From the NCBI GenBank assembly GCA_947466165.1, contig CANIDW010000051.1:1-8739 (forward strand): a stretch of DNA of 8,739 nucleotides, given 5' to 3'. Shown piece by piece: positions 1-5,798 of this stretch. The stretch is from Comamonadaceae bacterium (lineage in GTDB: Bacteria > Pseudomonadota > Gammaproteobacteria > Burkholderiales > Burkholderiaceae_C). Position 1 is the first letter of the stretch. Every line of letters begins with the position of its first letter. Made by a program: the position numbers and the translations under genes. The notes beneath the pieces are model-generated. The model did no database searches, was not told where the DNA came from, and saw only the letters and a program-made list of their open reading frames with translations.

Positions 1-331
1 CAATGCCGGGGTTGCTGGCCAGCACGCGCTCAGCCACGGCCAGCGGCTGGTCGGCGCGCAGCACGGCCACGTCAAAGCCGCTGCGTTGCATCTGGGCCAG
101 CTGGTCCACCAGCACGTCACCGGTGGCGCGAATCTCGCCTTTGAACTCGCGGCGGCGGCGCAGCAAAAAAGCCTGGCTGTAGGCGCGGCCGTCGGTGAAC
201 TTGGGGAAGTGCAGGTCAATGCGCGCCACGCCGTCCAGCGCCAGCACCATCGGATCGGCGTCGTTGGCCAGTTGCAAAGCCGCGGGCTGTGTGCCGGCGT
301 CCTGGTGCTCATTAGGGATGAGTAATTTCAT
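1..331 (-). CDS. DUF934 family protein of the sulfite-reduction operon (partial, C-terminus outside window)
   Basis: The minus-strand frame opens with ATG (start MKLLIPNEHQ) and stays open for 110 codons to the left edge, so the C-terminus is missing. Visible family features are a short strand-rich N-terminus, then FPKFTDGRAYSQAFLLRRR (about residues 42-60), then GEIRATGDVLVDQL and MQRSGFD (about 65-87). These match what I know of DUF934, a family of about 150-190 residues with no established biochemical role that is habitually encoded beside cysI (for example in Pseudomonas). It begins 20 bases after the cysI stop on the same strand, so it is probably co-transcribed and translated after cysI. 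There is no clear Shine-Dalgarno sequence in that gap. A role as an accessory or electron-transfer helper of the reductase is only an inference from neighbourhood. The family call is fairly secure. Confidence 0.85.
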   Translation of the reverse strand, partial: MKLLIPNEHQDAGTQPAALQLANDADPMVLALDGVARIDLHFPKFTDGRAYSQAFLLRRRREFKGEIRATGDVLVDQLAQMQRSGFDVAVLRADQPLAVAERVLASNPGI

Positions 332-351
332 GTTGTTTTATATCAAGCTGA

Positions 352-2151
352 TCAGACCGCGGCAGGCAGGCGTGCGGCTTTGGCGGCGTCCTTGTAGGGC
401 TCCATGCCGACGCGGCGCAGCGTGGCGATGAAGGTCTCGCCGGCTTGCCGTTGCTGGCGGTAGGTTTCGAGCACGGCTTCGATGACTTCAGGTACTTCAG
501 AGGCTGAGAACGATGGGCCGACCACCTTGCCGGGCACCGCTGTGCCGCTCAGGGTTGAGCCGTCCGCGCCGCCCAGTGACACCTGGTACCACTCGAGGCC
601 GTCTTTGTCCACGCCCAGAATGCCGATGTGACCGCTGTGGTGGTGACCGCAGGAGTTGATGCAGCCGCTGATGTGCAGATCGATCTCGCCCAGGTCGTGC
701 AATTCGTCCATGTCCTGGTAGCGCTCGGTGATGGCCTCGGCAATCGGGATCGAGCGCGCATTGGCCAGCGAGCAGAAGTCGCCGCCCGGGCAGGCGATCA
801 TGTCGGTCAGCAGGCGTATGTTCGGCTTGGCAAAACCGGCTTTGCGGGCTGCGCGCCAGAGCTCGGGCAGCTGGTCACAGGCGACCCAGGGGAGCAGCAG
901 GTTCTGGTCGTGCGTCACGCGCACCTCACCGGCGCTGAACTGTTCAGCCAGGTCCGCTGCCACCGCGAGTTGGTCGGCCGTGGCGTCGCCAGGGGCCTGG
1001 CCCAGGCGTTTGAACGACAGGGTGACAGCGCGCAAGTTAGGATTTTTGTGTGCACGCACGTTTTGCTTGAGCCAGCGGCCGAACTCGATGTCGTCCTCAG
1101 CGGCGGCGCGCAGGATACTGGCGATTTTCGCGTCTGCGCTCTTGCGGTCGCAGTTCAGCGCGGGCGGCACAAAGCAGGCAGTGACGCGGTCCAACTCAGC
1201 CTGCGTGATGGTGTGGGGGCCCCCGTCATGCTCCATGATCTGGCGGTACTCGGCCTCGACATCGTCGATATAACGCTGGCCTTCGGCCTTGACCAGAATC
1301 TTGATGCGCGCTTTATAAATGTTGTCGCGCCGGCCGTAGCGGTTGTACACGCGCACGATGGCTTCGATGTAGTTCATCACCTGGTGCCAAGGCAAAAATT
1401 CGCGGATTACCGTGCCGATGACGGGGGTGCGGCCCATGCCGCCGCCGACCTGCACTTTGAAGCCAAGTTCGCCTTCGGCATTGCGCTGCAAGTACAGGCC
1501 GACGTCATGCCAGGCGGTCGCGGCGCGGTCTTCCAGAGAGCCGCTGATGGCGATTTTGAATTTACGCGGCAAAAAAGCGAACTCGGGGTGCAGCGTGCTC
1601 CACTGGCGCAGGATCTCGCCAAAAGGGCGCGGGTCGGCAATTTCGTCCACCGCAATGCCGGCCAGTTCGTCGCTGGTGATGTTGCGGATGCAATTGCCGC
1701 TGGTCTGGATGCCATGCATGTTGACACTGGCCAGCAGGTCCATCACGTCGGCTGATTTGTCCAGTGGAATCCAGTTGTACTGCACGTTCTGGCGCGTCGT
1801 GAAGTGCCCGTAGCCGGTTGTCAGTTTGGAGCTGATCGACAAGCCGCCGCTTTGCACCGGCCCCAGCACATCCTGCTTGGCCTGGGCGGCGCGCAGCAAC
1901 TCGGGCTGCGGTTGGTCGTAGTCGCGGGCAATCTGGGCCAGCACGCGCAACTGGGCACTGGAAAGCTCACCATAAGGCACGGCCACCCGCAGCATGGGTG
2001 CGTAGCGCTGCACATACCAGCCGTTTTGCAGGCGCAGCGGGCGAAACTCGTCTTCAGGCAGTTGCCCGGCCTGCCAGCGCGTGAGCTGGTCGCGGAACTG
2101 GTCAGCGCGGGCCTGCACAAAGGCGCGGTCAAATTCGGTGTATTGGTACAT
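352..2151 (-). CDS. cysI: Siroheme/[4Fe-4S] sulfite (nitrite) reductase, hemoprotein subunit
   Basis: This 599-residue cytoplasmic enzyme belongs to the nitrite/sulfite reductase family, which reduces sulfite to sulfide with six electrons in assimilatory sulfate reduction. The coupled Fe-S/siroheme ligands are clear: CPGGDFC supplies C454 and C460, and HISGCINSC supplies C497 and C501. The substrate-side motif GYGHFTTRQNVQYNWIP is at about 113-129 and the conserved GGGMGRTPVIG segment at about 236-246. Two ferredoxin-like half-domains flank the cofactor repeats, and the length is usual for the family. The ATG start follows the tauE-like stop by 18 bases and DUF934 starts 20 bases after its own stop, so an operon is likely. 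The sulfur neighbourhood favours sulfite over nitrite as substrate. No flavoprotein subunit (cysJ) is seen here, so the electron donor is unknown and could be ferredoxin or a reductase encoded elsewhere. Confidence 0.93.
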   Translation of the reverse strand: MYQYTEFDRAFVQARADQFRDQLTRWQAGQLPEDEFRPLRLQNGWYVQRYAPMLRVAVPYGELSSAQLRVLAQIARDYDQPQPELLRAAQAKQDVLGPVQSGGLSISSKLTTGYGHFTTRQNVQYNWIPLDKSADVMDLLASVNMHGIQTSGNCIRNITSDELAGIAVDEIADPRPFGEILRQWSTLHPEFAFLPRKFKIAISGSLEDRAATAWHDVGLYLQRNAEGELGFKVQVGGGMGRTPVIGTVIREFLPWHQVMNYIEAIVRVYNRYGRRDNIYKARIKILVKAEGQRYIDDVEAEYRQIMEHDGGPHTITQAELDRVTACFVPPALNCDRKSADAKIASILRAAAEDDIEFGRWLKQNVRAHKNPNLRAVTLSFKRLGQAPGDATADQLAVAADLAEQFSAGEVRVTHDQNLLLPWVACDQLPELWRAARKAGFAKPNIRLLTDMIACPGGDFCSLANARSIPIAEAITERYQDMDELHDLGEIDLHISGCINSCGHHHSGHIGILGVDKDGLEWYQVSLGGADGSTLSGTAVPGKVVGPSFSASEVPEVIEAVLETYRQQRQAGETFIATLRRVGMEPYKDAAKAARLPAAV

Positions 2152-2169
2152 GTCGCAGAAGTAAAAAGG

Positions 2170-2961
2170 TCAGATAGCGATGAGTTTGACGCCGGCATAG
2201 GCCAGCAACAGGGATAAAAGTGAGCGAATGACGCGGTCGGGTGTTTTGTGTACCAGTTGAGAGCCCAGCCAGATGCCGGGCAAAGAGCCGGTCAGCAGCA
2301 AGCCCAGCAGTGGCCAGTCCACAGAACCCAAAGATGCATGGCCCAATCCAGCCACCAAAGTCAGCGGTACAGCGTAAGCAATGTCGGCCGCCACAATTCG
2401 TGGCAGCGGCAGCAAAGGGTAAAGCAGCATCAGCGCAGTCACGCCAATCGCACCGGCACCCACCGAGGTGAGTGTGACCAGCGTGCCAATCAAGGCGCCA
2501 AACAACAGGGGCAAGCTCCAGTGGCGGGGCCGGCTTGCTGAGGCCAATTGATGCTGCGCTATCTGGCGCGGCACCTGCTTGCCCCGTATGGCTTTGTACA
2601 GTGTGGCCAGCGCGGTCAGAAGCAAAGCGACGCCCAGCGTCAATGTCATGGTTTTTTGCACCAGGGGGTTGGCCGGGCCCATGCTGTGCAAGACATAGAG
2701 CGTGGCCAAGGCTGCCGGAATGCTGCCAAGACTGAGCGTGGCCACCAGGCGCCAAGGCACCAGACGACGCCGCGCCAGGCTGACGGTGCCGCCCATTTTG
2801 GTGAAGGCCGCGAACAGCAAATCGGTACCAATGGCCAGATGGGGTTTGATGCCAAAGCCGAAAATCAACAAAGGCGTCATCAAAGAGCCGCCACCCACCC
2901 CGGTCAAGCCGACGATCAGGCCCACGGTAAAGCCGGACAAAATAAAAGCGAACTCATGCAT
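2170..2961 (-). CDS. TauE/SafE-family membrane transporter (probable sulfite or sulfur-compound permease)
   Basis: This is a very hydrophobic 263-residue protein with about seven to eight predicted membrane segments in two related halves. The first half has the family glycine motif GLTGVGGGSLMTPLL (about residues 18-32), and the second has the matching SVGAGAIGVTALMLLYP (about 166-182). A charged loop at about 124-147 separates them. TauE/SafE proteins move sulfite, sulfoacetate, sulfate or related anions across the inner membrane. Being first in a run with cysI and DUF934 suggests either export of excess sulfite or uptake of the sulfur source. I chose ATG at 2961 (MHEFAF); an in-frame TTG three codons upstream is possible. 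No Shine-Dalgarno sequence precedes either start, and the ATG lies inside a long inverted repeat. The exact substrate cannot be told from sequence. Confidence 0.9.
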   Translation of the reverse strand: MHEFAFILSGFTVGLIVGLTGVGGGSLMTPLLIFGFGIKPHLAIGTDLLFAAFTKMGGTVSLARRRLVPWRLVATLSLGSIPAALATLYVLHSMGPANPLVQKTMTLTLGVALLLTALATLYKAIRGKQVPRQIAQHQLASASRPRHWSLPLLFGALIGTLVTLTSVGAGAIGVTALMLLYPLLPLPRIVAADIAYAVPLTLVAGLGHASLGSVDWPLLGLLLTGSLPGIWLGSQLVHKTPDRVIRSLLSLLLAYAGVKLIAI

Positions 2962-3023
2962 AAGCGGCAACTGTAGAAGAAGCCTGCGTCAGTTCAAACG
3001 ACAGTTTTCTTCTACGCTTATGC
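2958..3023. repeat. 17-base inverted repeat overlapping the tauE-like start codon
   Basis: The right arm, TTCTTCTACGCTTATGC (3007-3023), is fully complementary to a split left arm: GCATAAGCG (2958-2966) plus TAGAAGAA (2974-2981), with seven unpaired bases (2967-2973) between. The spacer between the arms is 25 bases (2982-3006). Read as minus-strand RNA, the 3' arm includes the region before the start codon and the ATG itself. The structure could control translation, be a protein-binding dyad, or be the relic of an inverted duplication. Confidence 0.75.
2970..2997 (-). promoter_or_regulatory. Possible sigma-70-type promoter of the tauE-like/cysI/DUF934 operon
   Basis: On the minus strand TTGAAC (plus positions 2992-2997) lies 16 bases before TACAGT (2970-2975). 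Each hexamer matches the sigma-70 consensus at four of six positions. The -10 ends eight bases before the ATG at 2961, so transcription would start at or next to the start codon and the message would be almost leaderless. That would fit the lack of a Shine-Dalgarno sequence, but matches of this quality occur by chance, and a promoter further upstream (3024-3053) is equally possible. Confidence 0.25.
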
Positions 3024-3031
3024 GCATTAGC
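3016..3031. promoter_or_regulatory. Near-perfect 16-base palindrome, candidate operator
   Basis: GCTTATGCGCATTAGC is palindromic at 14 of 16 positions, with a perfect ATGCGCAT core (3020-3027). GCTTAT also recurs as a direct repeat at 3016-3021 and 3030-3035. It lies between the mnmC stop and the tauE-like start, 55-70 bases upstream of that start, where a regulator of the sulfur operon would be expected to bind. No regulator can be named from the sequence; a CysB-type protein is one possibility by pathway only. Confidence 0.35.
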
Positions 3032-3053
3032 TTATTCAGGCAAAAGACAGGGC

Positions 3054-4877
3054 TCAGATTTTTTGAAATCGACTGGCGCGCAATGAATCTGCCAGCCGCT
3101 TTTCGACCGGCAGCGGCTCATCATGCAGCCAGGCTGCCAACAGCTCAGCGCACAGGATGGCAAAGGTCAGGCCGCGAGAGCCCAAGGCGGTGCAAACATG
3201 AACGCCTGGCAGCGTGCTCTCGTCCAGCGCACCAACCAGAGGTAAGTGATCGGGTGACGCGCACCGGACACCGGCCCAGGCCAGGGCCAGCCCGTCTTCA
3301 AATGCAGGCGTCAAGGACGCCGCTGTGGCAGGCAGCAAATGCCTTAGGCGGCCCAACAGCGCCATCTGATCTTCGTTCTTTATGTCGCCATTGGCAGCGT
3401 CACGCTCAAAAGTGGCACCCATCAACCAATGGGACACCAGGTCTTGCCCCGACTCGCCGGCAGGGTCTTGAGGGGCCGGAAAAGCAGGAATAAAGCTGCC
3501 ATCACCATTGACTGGACTGGCAGGCAGGATGGCGTCACGCGGCACCGCGCCCCAGGCCAGCTGGTCGCGTATGGCTTGTAAGGGCATGGCGGTTGTCAAA
3601 CTGCCTTCCATCTGGCTGCTTTTGAGCAAGGCTGCGCTGTCAAAGCCGGCCGCCAGCACCACCAGCGTGGCTTCGGCGATGCATTGGCCCGAAGCTGTTT
3701 GAACCTGCCAGAGCGGCTCAAGTCCCGGCATGCGTTGCAATCGGTCTATGTTTACGCCCAGACAGGTGCGTATGCCCGCACCGGCGAGCAGTGTTTGAAC
3801 CAGCTTTGCAGGTTTGATCCAACCCCCGGCGCCATGCCATAAAGCGCTGTCCGGTGCGGGCATTGCGCCATCTGCAGCGGTGGCCATCCGGCTCCAGCAC
3901 TCCCCGGCTTCAGGCCAGTCAGGTGGTAGCGCGCCACTGCTGTCAAAACGGCGCTGCAACACGCCGCAGGCCTGCCAGTCCAAACCTTCACGCAGCTGGC
4001 TGCGGGCTGTTTGCCAGGTGGCGCGCAAACCCTGGCGTGAGAGGCGGGACAAGACGCTGTCGTCCGGTGAAACATGCGGCGCCAGCATGCCCGCCGGCAA
4101 GCCGGAGGCACCAGCGGCCACAGTCTTGCGGGCGTCAAGCACCGTCACCTGCCAGCCGCGTCTGGCCAGGCTGGCGGCACATGCCGCACCGGCCAAACCG
4201 GCACCAATCACCACGCAGTGCATAGTCTCTCTGGGCAATGGCTTGGAGGCTTTTTGCCGGGTTTTAGGCTCCCATCCGGGATTGAAAACTGCGTGCAGCA
4301 TGAGCTGATCAGCTGGCAAGCAGTGGGAGTTGATGAGCTCAAAGCCGCATTGTTTGAGGCCGTCCAGCATGCCGGCTTCCACTTCACGGGAGGCCAGTCG
4401 GGTACCGCGTCGGCAACAACGGGCCACAGCTTTGAGCGTGTTGAGTTCCCACCGGGGTGCTGGGTGCTGCGGGCACAAGCCGGTGAGAAAAACGCTGTCT
4501 GCGGCCATGCTTTGCACCTTGAGCATGTCTTGGGCGTCTCCGATGCCCAAGCTCAGCAGCACGTGACCGTTTTCAAAACTCAGGCGGTGCAGGCCTGGCA
4601 GCAAACCGTTCCACTGCGCCGCCAGTTGCTGGGCCAATGGCAAAAGCCCGGGCAGGTTGGCTGCGGCTTGAAGTAATTCACTGCGGCTGAACGCAAACGG
4701 CGCGCATGCAGCAAAGTGCAAGATACGGGGCCGATCGGGGTCGGCTTTCCAGGCTTGCCAAGTCTTTAGAAAGTTCAAACCCGCGCCAAAGCTGGTTTCT
4801 AAAACGCACCATTGAGGCAGCCCGGCCCAGGCCCGGGGTAAACCGCAGCCGTGCAGAAAAGAGGGGGGTATTTGCAC
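3054..4877 (-). CDS. mnmC: MnmC-type tRNA wobble-uridine modification protein with intact FAD oxidase domain and degenerate, N-terminally short methyltransferase domain
   Basis: MnmC is normally bifunctional. The C-terminal FAD domain converts cmnm5(s2)U34 of tRNA to nm5(s2)U34, and the N-terminal SAM-dependent domain methylates that to mnm5(s2)U34. Here the FAD half looks largely complete: GAGLAG nucleotide motif at 225-230, GASGLPAGMLAPHVSPDDS at 256-274, and the closing GVRCASPDHLPLVGAL and LGSRGLTFA segments at about 536-573. One change is IRDQ at 436-439, where IRGQ is usual. The methyltransferase half begins abruptly at FLHGCGLP and lacks roughly the first 35-45 residues (the DGTP and GDVY region). 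Its glycine loop reads ETSFGAGLNFL (27-37), and signature acids are replaced (LTGLCP at 131-136 instead of LDGFSP). The GTG start has an AGGCGG ribosome site, and an in-frame TGA five codons upstream bars extension. Total length is 607 against about 668 in E. coli. It lies 30 bases after yggX and is probably co-transcribed. Confidence 0.85.
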   Translation of the reverse strand: MQIPPSFLHGCGLPRAWAGLPQWCVLETSFGAGLNFLKTWQAWKADPDRPRILHFAACAPFAFSRSELLQAAANLPGLLPLAQQLAAQWNGLLPGLHRLSFENGHVLLSLGIGDAQDMLKVQSMAADSVFLTGLCPQHPAPRWELNTLKAVARCCRRGTRLASREVEAGMLDGLKQCGFELINSHCLPADQLMLHAVFNPGWEPKTRQKASKPLPRETMHCVVIGAGLAGAACAASLARRGWQVTVLDARKTVAAGASGLPAGMLAPHVSPDDSVLSRLSRQGLRATWQTARSQLREGLDWQACGVLQRRFDSSGALPPDWPEAGECWSRMATAADGAMPAPDSALWHGAGGWIKPAKLVQTLLAGAGIRTCLGVNIDRLQRMPGLEPLWQVQTASGQCIAEATLVVLAAGFDSAALLKSSQMEGSLTTAMPLQAIRDQLAWGAVPRDAILPASPVNGDGSFIPAFPAPQDPAGESGQDLVSHWLMGATFERDAANGDIKNEDQMALLGRLRHLLPATAASLTPAFEDGLALAWAGVRCASPDHLPLVGALDESTLPGVHVCTALGSRGLTFAILCAELLAAWLHDEPLPVEKRLADSLRASRFQKI

Positions 4878-4881
4878 GCTG

Positions 4882-4887
4882 CCGCCT
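4882..4887 (-). promoter_or_regulatory. Ribosome binding site for the mnmC-type gene
   Basis: On the minus strand AGGCGG lies four bases before GTG at 4877. It is the best Shine-Dalgarno match near this gene and supports the GTG start even though the resulting protein lacks the usual MnmC N-terminus. An in-frame TGA lies just upstream, at about 4890-4892. Confidence 0.55.
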
Positions 4888-4907
4888 AATCAGCAGCTGC
4901 CAAGGGT

Positions 4908-5180
4908 TTAAGTCGATGGCGGAACGTAGCCGGCCACGGCGTCTGCGCCGTCGCCAAAAAAGTGCTTTTCCATCTGCCGGGCCAGGTATTGGCGGGCACG
5001 CGCATCGGCCAGATTCAGTCGATTTTCGTTCACCAGCATGGTTTGCTGTTTCATCCACTCGGCCCAGGCTGGCTTGCTGACTTCTTCCCAGATGCGCTTG
5101 CCCAGCGGGCCGGGGTAAGGGGGTAAATCAAGCCCTTCGGCTTGCGTGCCGAGTTTGATGCAGTTGACGAGGCGTGCCAT
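4908..5180 (-). CDS. yggX: Oxidative damage protection / Fe(II) trafficking protein YggX
   Basis: This is a complete 90-residue cytoplasmic protein of the YggX family, which helps protect or repair iron-sulfur clusters and limits oxidative damage. The hallmarks are present: the N-terminal [10 protein letters not shown] with the conserved cysteine at residue 7, [21 protein letters not shown] at about 22-42, [12 protein letters not shown] at about 46-57, and a C-terminus ending GYVPPST. The length equals the family norm. An in-frame extension exists up to 5312, but its sequence is unlike the family, and ATG at 5180 gives the canonical beginning. AAGAAAG a few bases upstream is a modest ribosome site. 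The mnmC-type gene follows after 30 bases. The gene starts a leftward unit, so its promoter should lie in 5181-5312, but I see no convincing -35/-10 pair there. Confidence 0.95.
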   Translation of the reverse strand: MARLVNCIKLGTQAEGLDLPPYPGPLGKRIWEEVSKPAWAEWMKQQTMLVNENRLNLADARARQYLARQMEKHFFGDGADAVAGYVPPST

Positions 5181-5368
5181 GAAATTCTTTCTTAAAAGCA
5201 AAAGGGCCAAAGTGGATAGGCGGCCAGACAAGGAGTCTATTTTATGGACCTTTGCCTGCGAGCCACCTTCCGGGCGGTTTTGCCCCCGTGCCATGCCGTT
5301 TTGCGATGCCACTGACCAAAGTTACAGCCTTCTCCCGTCGAACTTGAGCGTTCAGCGTTAAAATAAGG

Positions 5369-5412
5369 TTCAAGACTTGAAAAAGCGCAAAGATACCGTG
5401 GTTTTTTAAGTC
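5369..5412 (+). repeat. Overlapping inverted repeats in the leader of the small four-cysteine gene
   Basis: TTCAAGACTTGAA (5369-5381) is a palindrome with a one-base centre. GACTTGAAAAA (5374-5384) also pairs with TTTTTTAAGTC (5402-5412) over 11 positions, one of them G-T, across a 17-base loop. The two structures share bases and so cannot form together. They lie 55-98 bases ahead of the GTG start. They could be a structured leader or a regulator site. AT-rich pairing of this length is only moderately unlikely by chance. Confidence 0.45.
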
Positions 5413-5430
5413 AAGCTATGCAAGCCCCAC

Positions 5431-5445
5431 AACGCTTTGAGCGTT
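5431..5445. repeat. Perfect 6-base-arm palindrome and recurring TTGAGCGTT motif
   Basis: AACGCTTTGAGCGTT has six-base arms around a TTG centre. The nonamer TTGAGCGTT within it also occurs at 5344-5352, followed at once by a further AGCGTT at 5354-5359. Three copies of AGCGTT in about 100 bases upstream of one gene suggest a binding site for a repeat-recognising protein, but none can be named. Confidence 0.35.
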
Positions 5446-5466
5446 AACCGAAAGTAGGCACCGCCC

Positions 5467-5718
5467 GTGGCAAGATCTGAAACCAAAACCGCCGTTCTAC
5501 CTGACGGCCTGCGCTACAAGTCCAAAGTTTCCGGCTCGCCCTTTGTGGCAACCACCTCTTTTGGCAGCGCGACCATGTCCTGTTTCATGTGCGGCAAGCA
5601 TCGCCCGCGCTCCATGATGGGTACCCGCAAAGTTCTGGGTAAAGCCCAAGCCGTTTGCGCGCCATCTTGCAAGGCGCTCGATGAAACGATCAGCAACGCC
5701 GCTGCCGGCAAACAGTAA
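5467..5718 (+). CDS. Small four-cysteine protein of unknown function
   Basis: This is a complete 83-residue open frame starting with GTG, with AGTAGG about eleven bases upstream as a weak ribosome site. The protein is basic and soluble, with no signal peptide or membrane segment. Its distinctive feature is CFMC (C39 and C42 by my count) followed about 25 residues later by CAPSC (C66 and C70), a CxxC...CxxxC spacing that could bind zinc or act as a redox pair. The linker KHRPRSMMGTRKVLGK is strongly basic, so nucleic-acid contact is possible. The conserved-looking texture, in-frame coding bias and distinct upstream region argue for a real gene. I do not recognise a named family. dsbB follows on the same strand after 80 bases and may be co-transcribed, but a functional link is not shown. 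Confidence 0.75.
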   Translation: MARSETKTAVLPDGLRYKSKVSGSPFVATTSFGSATMSCFMCGKHRPRSMMGTRKVLGKAQAVCAPSCKALDETISNAAAGKQ

Positions 5719-5798
5719 TTTCATAAACTGCCGCTTTGCAGGCTGCGCGCCAGGTGTTCTTCAACACCGTGCGCAGCTTCAACGGCCCTCATTTCCCC

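Larger units (their letters stand above)
5181..5466. other. Divergent intergenic region between yggX and the small four-cysteine gene
   Basis: These 286 bases hold no credible gene and must contain promoters in both directions. The left half has a short hairpin-capable GGGC/GCCC pair near 5273-5287 and an AT-rich TAAAAT on the minus strand near 5238-5245 that could be a -10 for yggX, though without a good -35. The right half (5344-5450) is crowded with inverted and direct repeats, listed separately. No tRNA or recognisable riboswitch was seen. Confidence 0.6.

Noticed and set aside
1209..1227. The GGGGGCCCCC palindrome inside cysI as another copy of the hrpA repeat
   Set aside because: Only the G/C run is shared; the flanking pattern of the hrpA element is absent and the bases encode a normal stretch of CysI.
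628..1755. A 375-codon open frame on the plus strand opposite cysI
   Set aside because: It is fully antisense to a well-supported reductase with all cofactor cysteines. Its translation is rich in Val, Ala, Gln and His without family motifs, as expected from a GC-biased shadow frame.
2129..2755. A 208-codon minus-strand frame overlapping the transporter gene
   Set aside because: It lies in another frame of the TauE/SafE gene. The transporter frame shows the family glycine motifs and membrane segments; the overlapping frame shows neither.
4678..5058. A minus-strand frame across the yggX/mnmC junction that might hold the missing MnmC N-terminus after a frameshift
   Set aside because: Its translation upstream of the mnmC GTG shows no DGTP or GDVY motif, and the DNA is already used by yggX. 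A real loss of the N-terminus fits better than a simple frameshift.
4908..5312. A longer YggX starting at 5312
   Set aside because: The extra 44 residues do not resemble the family, and [10 protein letters not shown] at 5180 is the canonical beginning.
5146..5361. A 71-codon plus-strand frame beginning inside antisense yggX
   Set aside because: There is no ribosome site, no recognisable motif and partial antisense overlap with yggX; it is more likely chance in the divergent intergenic region.
5736..5798. An upstream TTG start for DsbB
   Set aside because: The 21 added residues are atypical for DsbB, whereas ATG at 5799 gives the usual length and a short cytoplasmic N-terminus before the first helix.
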